Shown one piece after another: positions 58,752-64,000 of a stretch of 64,000 nt of DNA. How positions within the stretch are numbered: the first letter of the stretch is position 1; each line of letters begins with the position of its first letter. The stretch comes from Carettochelys insculpta. Taxonomy: Eukaryota; Chordata; Testudines; Carettochelyidae. The DNA lies in the NCBI RefSeq assembly GCF_033958435.1, contig NC_134147.1, forward strand, positions 40,666,001 through 40,730,000. The letters run 5' to 3'. The position numbers and the translations under genes were made by a program. The notes beneath the pieces are model-generated. The model saw only the letters and a program-made list of their open reading frames with translations. It was not told the DNA's origin and ran no database searches.

Positions 58752-59540
58752 ATCATTAATAATCTCCGGCCAAACTTCCGCTGGAAACCCCTAAACACAG
58801 TGTCACATGTGTCACTAATCTGCTGTGCCAGTAAGTAACAAGGTAGAATGAAGTTCATAGCTCGTAGGATGATACACAGATTTTCGGCATAACTGTGCTA
58901 TATAGAAAATTGGATCTCATCAGCTCTTTGAAGTTCCTCAAACTCCTTATTTTCTTTGTACTGCTCAGAGAAACTGCAAAATATAGAAATTTTTTTGCTA
59001 CCCCTAATTTGAAGTGGTCCATATAAACAAGCTGCTTTCATTCAAAACATTCACAAGACTAGATGGTGTGGCTCTAAAGATCACACACGATACGTGAAAT
59101 CACCAGAATAATTTGGCTGTACGTTTTCATATTCCCACAATTTAATATTCTACCTCCAGCAGTGTGATGAACAAGAGAATCCTTAACTCTGATAGGGCAC
59201 ATCACATTGTACTCACCACATTAGAAAGGATCACCCCAGGGTGGAAGAGAAAGTTAAGAGGGATGGTCTCCTCATGGAGCTTCTCATGCAAATTTACTGT
59301 AACGTGGAATTTTCCAAAGCTACAAAGCACCACTTGTCAGAACACACTGAGCTGACTCCATTTTGTCAGTAACATGTAAAAGAGACCAAATGCTACACTA
59401 TGGACATTCACGTGGCTCTTGGTGCAGATATCAACATTTACAGGACCTCTCCTGGAAATGAAATCACTAGGGATATAATTTATATATTTAGATAAACTTA
59501 GGTGCCCTCAGCTGAGACTTGAAACATGGAGATATACATA
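58752..59540. other. Unique non-coding stretch
   Basis: Nothing recognised. Confidence 0.4.
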
Positions 59541-59732
59541 ACACATAGAACTGTAAGGCCATCAAAAGGTCATTAAGTACAGTCCCCTGCATTCACAGAA
59601 GGACCTACCACCATCCCTGAGAGAGTTATTTTTCAAATCTAACCTTGCAAGGCCCCTTTAGGAACTGGGCTCACAACTGAGAGCTTACAAGGCCAATTCT
59701 CTAACCACTGAGCTATCCCTCCTCCCAGGCTA
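59541..59732 (-). mobile_element. tRNA-derived SINE, Cry I type, minus strand
   Basis: The complement of 59670-59730 reads 'gggatagctcagtggttaga' and 'ttgtgagccc', the tRNA-like head. It is followed by the complement of 'aaggcccctttagg', and the far end 'aaggtcattaagtacagtcc' is the CR1-like tail in antisense. More diverged than the copy at 32445. Confidence 0.7.
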
Positions 59733-62038
59733 AAACCTACCCTCTGAGGTAGATCTTCAGTCCTCACTCAGATTCAGAGACTGCCTATGGCCCTGAACAT
59801 TTGAACTAACACTAAGTATGTGAAAGCAATCCTGACAGTTTGGAGGTTTGCTAAGACTGGAATTGAGATAAATTTTTTTCTCTGGATTTGAGGGATGTTA
59901 CAGCATATTAAAGGATTGTTTACTATTAAGTCCTTGAATGTGATCCTAGTTGAACAGACCAGAAAAATAAACTTTCTTATACTCCAAAATTTCAACAAGC
60001 ATTTGATGCCATACATTTATCTGGCAACAGATTGACATCATGTCTATTTTGGCAGGTGGATTACTTTTTTATCCTCCATATAAATGCCCTATTTCACAAT
60101 CTGGAAGAAAAGGAACAAATGATGGCCCATAGCTATTTAATAGCTATAAAATAAAAATGAAATGAATTATCAACCCATAAACTAAAGTTTGGTTGCTTAA
60201 AATGGGCTAGGGGGCTTTAAAAATGCAATTACCATTTTAATGGAAACAAGTTTCTCAATATATTAACTACCTTCTTGCTTAATAGTTTTTTTTTTCTCCT
60301 CTTCAAAGCCTGACGCTGCTGAGAATGTATGAGGGTAGGCCTTCCTTCTAACTATTTTAAGAATGATTAGGAAATTGAAATATTGATGCATTCATCCAAA
60401 ATAATTAAATGATGCCAAAAATAGCACAGAGGATCAGATCTAAGCTGAAAACAAGACTTGATCAGATAACAAAAGTTTTCAGTTAATGTTCATGGATAGA
60501 AAACATACCAGAACCAGTCATAAAAAGTCAGTAATGGAGATCACTTTGATCAGGAAATTCGTCTGAACTTCTTCCGAACTAGTTTGGACGTTTCTTCCTT
60601 TATGTCATATTAATCCATAACATAAGTTTCATGTCTGGCAGATATTTCTCTGTTATTTGTCTGTTATTTTGAAAGTGACCACATTTTTATTTAGAGGACC
60701 AGAGGCGATTCTTTTCATTCTTCCATTACAGAGCACGTGACTGAGGTTTTTTGTTTGTTTGGTTGGTTTTTTGGTTTTTGTTTTTGGACAAACTGAAATC
60801 TTAAATGTTTTGAAGGAGAAATTTACTAATGGAATGCCCATGACTGGCAACAATACATAATTTTTTTGGATTCTATAAGATAACAGCCTCCCAGGAACAC
60901 TTTCAAGGAGGGAACTTTGTGTTGGCCTTGGGATCTTGAGAAAATCCCTTGCAAAAGCAGGTCCTGAATGGATACATCTAAATGGGTCTGTTTCTAATAT
61001 GTTTTATATCAACCAGTATCTTCATTTGACATGGTACTTTCAGATAGGATACTATCACTGGCCCTGGTACTACAATCAGACCTGCATAAGCAGACCTTTT
61101 GGAGTCCTATTAACTTCAGTTGAACTCCAAATACGCACAGATGCCTGTCTGCCTGCGACAATGTGGAGCCAACTGGGGTACCAGCACCACTGTTTGTAGA
61201 TATCAAGCATTTGGCCTTTTTCCCCATGCAAAGTCACAGGTGTAACCCAATGAAAAAGATTCATGTACATTAAAGGGAGATGCCAGGGAGTGAGAACACT
61301 TGATTGCCAACATTACAACCAGGAGGAGAACATCAGGATATTAAAACATCTGGGTGGACAGAGTCTTCTATATTTCCACATTCTCCACCAAGCTGTTGCA
61401 GTCATTCCCAAATGACTCTGTTTAAATGATGTTCTTTAAAACCATTGCCAGTCCAATGCTTGCATCATGCATTGTATAATATGTGCCTAACAAGCATTTC
61501 ATAATTAGCCAAGAATGGTAGAAGAGTCTCAGTCATGTTGGCGCATGAGATTTTTTTTTAAAAAAAGAGAGAAACAATATTCTTCCCTGTGTGAAAGAAT
61601 GACATGTGATGGGAGAGTAGAGGAAGATATTGTCATAACAAAGGGAATGTGTTATTATTTATTGGCCCCACTAAAGCACTGGGATCTTGGATTGCAGTAT
61701 CTCGTTCCAAATAGTGCCTGAAATGTTGTAAATATTGCGAAAAGGTAAGATAACTGGATAACTCTGAATTTATTCCACAATAAATCATTTCAAAAATCAG
61801 CCATGGAACTGAACGGCTTTTTTGCTTTCTTGCTGTGTATTAGGTATCTTTTTGGAAACAAAAGCTTGTGAGTTGAGCACCCTCAAATCCCACTAGCGTT
61901 GGGTTTGATCCTGCTTCCAGTAATGTAAATGGGAATATTGCCAATGATTCTGATGAGAGCATTAGATGGCCCATTAATGAAAGCACTAAGCACCTCACAA
62001 AACATGCCAAACAGAAAGAGTGCCGAACCTATGAGGTG
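59733..62038. other. Unique AT-rich stretch
   Basis: About 2.3 kb without gene or recognisable mobile element. A T/G-rich tract lies at 60748-60788. Confidence 0.4.
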
Positions 62039-62046
62039 CTGATTGT

Positions 62047-62267
62047 TAGTAGTGGAAAAAAGTACCCAAAATTTATTTGAGTAAAAGTGCACCTGCTTTC
62101 ACTTCTGGATACTTGAGTACAAGCAAGATGTGACGTGTGTGTGGGTGTGTGTACTTTTACTTAAGTAGTTTTCCAGAGGACCACCAATAACTTGCACTTA
62201 ACTCTATTCCCCCCAAAACAGCTGTACTTTTACTCAAGTAACTTTTGGGATTCTTTTTACGCCTCTG
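62047..62267. mobile_element. hAT-type MITE (GTACTTTTACTCAAGTA family)
   Basis: 221 bp. Left 'tagtagtggaaaaaagtacc' and right 'ttctttttacgcctctg' are inverted partners. Inner 'tttgagtaaaagtgca' pairs with 'tgtacttttactcaagta'. TSD CTGATTGT (62039-62046) and CTGGTTGT (62268-62275) differ at one base. This end type is frequent in fish and other vertebrate hAT MITEs. Confidence 0.85.
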
Positions 62268-62275
62268 CTGGTTGT

Positions 62276-62591
62276 GAAGTCTTTGGGATGGGGCCTGTCC
62301 CTGACAGAAACCTCTTTGTTAATTGTATTGCAGCATTGCAATTAAGAATAAATCCTACGTAATCCAGGCCTACTCCCTTTGGCACCCTTGACTACAATGG
62401 GCTACGAAGCTCACTGGGAGTTTGAAAGAGCAGATCACTTCGTAGAATTAGGTTAGTGCTTTCTGAAGGGGGCACTTATGGACTTGTTTGCATAACCATT
62501 ATAATTTTAACTTTCATTTAGTCAAACCATACAGGTACATTTATCTGATCTGTTGTTATTAATTTCCTGGTTCTTTCCCCCTCTTTTGTAG
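62276..62591. other. Short unique stretch
   Basis: 'ttaattgtattgcagcattg' with 'aattaagaataaatcc' may be a worn MIR-like tail; otherwise nothing recognised. It ends in a strong polypyrimidine tract (62571-62591). Confidence 0.35.
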
Positions 62592-62964
62592 ATTCACTAA
62601 ATTATGAACTGCAGCAGGAACCTGTTCCCAAACAATTCTTGACTTGCAAAGATGTTTTTGTGCAACTCCAGCAAGGCTGAAGGGTTGTTCTCCCACACCC
62701 TAACATCCCACATTTGATAGCGCATGGCTTGAGGGGGCAGGGAGGGCTGAAAAAAAACCAATACAGTGGTAAGTTGGTTGATTCTGGCAGCAAGACAAAT
62801 CTAGCACCACACGTCAGGGAGGAAGAGAGCGCATTGCTCATCCTTTCAGTTTTGTCCGTGTAAAGGAATGCTGGACATCAACAGACAACAAAGGAGGCTG
62901 CAGGAAGAACTGCTGAACTGCTTCCAAACCCTACTACTTTTACCTCTTCTGATTAGAATACACA
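62592..62964 (+). other. Possible leader exon(s) of the gene at the right edge
   Basis: A long polypyrimidine tract and AG end at 62591 ('tctttccccctcttttgtag'). Donor-like sites follow at 62768/62769 (AGTG|GTAAGT) and 62964/62965 (ACAG|GTAAAA). A 33-codon ORF (62868-62966) starts MLDINRQQRRLQEE and stops on the second donor. It does not join in frame to the next exon, so any exon here would be untranslated. Signals only; no expression evidence. Confidence 0.25.
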
Positions 62965-63640
62965 GGTAAAACCATTGAAATGCTTTAGCTACCTGGACTT
63001 TGTGAATTAAAAAAAACCAACAGAAGACTGGAGAGAATAATTTTATCCCGAGCAAACAGTGAGAGTAAACCACAGCGTACAGTCTAATAGTTACCGTATA
63101 TGTAATTCCCTCAGGTACTGTACCTTTGCATGCTTTTGGGTTGGATGACTATCTTTAGAGCAAATAAATTGCTGAAAGTGGTAGTAAAGATTTTTTTTGG
63201 TTACTTGCTAAAGTTCCCTTTATAAATACTTCATTGTATTTATTTAATTATAGCTTACTTTGATAGCATCTTTTATATCTGCATTAAATAGGCAGACTGG
63301 ATATTTTTAGATGTGTATCTATGCTATATGTTCTAATGTACTTGTATTACCACCGAGTTATGAATTTATTATTAATGCATTTCATAATATAATTTATTAT
63401 ATTATTACTAAAGACTGCATGTACACTCAATAATCATTTAATATTGATAAAGCATTTAGAAAGACTATATTAGTTTATCATGAAAGAGATTATACAATAT
63501 ATCAGGGATCAGGAAAAAATAATATATGTATTCACAGTTCATTACATAATATCAGTAATCTAAGAAGATAATAGACTTCTCATTTGGAAGCCTGGTTTTA
63601 AGAGAAACTTTATACATCCAAAATTTCTTTTCCCGAACAG
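62965..63640. other. AT-rich stretch, probable intron
   Basis: Very AT-rich with palindromic AT tracts around 63360-63420. No element recognised. Ends with the acceptor 'tttcttttcccgaacag'. Confidence 0.4.
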
Positions 63641-64000
63641 ATGTCAGAAGACAAGACAGACAAAGTAAAAATAAGAGCAACTGAAAGCTTTGAAAATGAC
63701 AAGCAAAATATTTCTTGGTTGAATGAAGGTAAGTTGCATTGTTATTTATTACATCTCTATATTCAGATATAATTATTTTGATTGATTAAAACTCACTGCA
63801 GAAAAAAAATGCATATGGATGAAACTTTGATTAACTTCAGTAAGGCCAGGGCTTCACCCTGTCAATCTTCAAGCAAGAAATCTATACTACATGCAAGTGA
63901 TTTTGTTTATTTTTACAGATGGCCTAAGTTGCCAGATTTTAGACCTACTCAATCATTTGATTTCTTTATATAAAAGAGCTTGGACTCATAGGGGAAGCTT
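63641..64000 (+). CDS. Two exons of an unidentified host gene, partial at right edge
   Basis: Exon 1 is 63641-63728 (88 bp): acceptor 'tttcttttcccgaacag', then ATG as its first codon, one open frame only (MSEDKTDKVK ... QNISWLNE), and a consensus donor AAG|GTAAGT. The intron (63729-63918, 190 bp) ends in 'tttatttttacag'. Exon 2 starts at 63919 and is open to the window end only in the phase that exon 1 requires: the split codon G|AT gives Asp, then GLSCQILDLLNH and LISLYKRAW. That makes at least 56 codons. The ATG may be the start or an internal Met, since the exon begins exactly there. The N-terminal part is hydrophilic and charged; the second exon looks helical. I do not recognise the protein. 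Confidence 0.55.

Noticed and set aside
1..64000. CRISPR array, prokaryotic operon, integron or phage
   Set aside because: No regularly spaced short repeats, no ribosome-binding sites, no dense long ORFs; introns, SINEs and LINE tails show vertebrate DNA.

Overview
The window looks like vertebrate nuclear DNA from a turtle, most likely a cryptodire; I cannot name the species. It is AT-rich, has long non-coding stretches and CA/GT microsatellites, and shows none of the dense ORFs, ribosome-binding sites or operons expected of a prokaryote or virus. Turtle origin is suggested by two tRNA-headed SINEs of the Cry I (tortoise pol III) type (32445-32620 and 59541-59732), by CR1 LINE 3' ends, by old MIR-like amniote repeats, by a Penelope-like element, and by many non-autonomous DNA transposons with ends like GGCTATGTCTACACTAGC. 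The repeat-family names come from memory of such repeats, not from a search. The target-site duplications (TSDs), inverted repeats, reading frames and splice signals were read directly from the sequence.

Layout. 1-5.8 kb: microsatellite, a TA-flanked MITE, a 3-bp-TSD MITE and a quiet AT-rich block. 5.8-11 kb: a hairpin SINE-like element, old LINE/SINE tails, a 764-bp hAT-like element and GC-richer repeat-derived DNA. 11-19.5 kb: mostly unique DNA with two more hAT elements, two hairpin elements and one protein-like minus-strand ORF. 19.5-30 kb: GC-rich repeat-derived DNA, then three 3-bp-TSD MITEs, including a CpG-rich 692-bp copy. 30-38.4 kb: microsatellite, MIR-like SINE, tRNA SINE, hairpin elements and a CR1 end. 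38.4-48.8 kb: CR1, foldback MITEs and a 1.1-kb hAT element carrying a 59-61-bp minisatellite. 48.8-59.8 kb: the second long MITE (711 bp), a broken Penelope-like element (54.5-55.2 kb), a further MITE and more SINEs. 59.8-64 kb: mostly unique DNA, a 221-bp hAT MITE and, at the right edge, two phase-compatible exons of an unidentified gene on the + strand.

I find no complete protein-coding gene. The first 63.6 kb is best read as intergenic or intronic DNA shaped by several generations of transposable elements. The only likely host coding sequence is the exon pair at 63641-63728 and 63919 to beyond the end. There is no sign of bacterial systems, CRISPR arrays, rRNA genes or intact tRNA genes. 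The most interesting structure is a set of seven related hairpin elements. Five have perfect 10-13-bp TSDs and two have weaker ones, which points to LINE-type retroposition although their bodies look like foldback DNA transposons.
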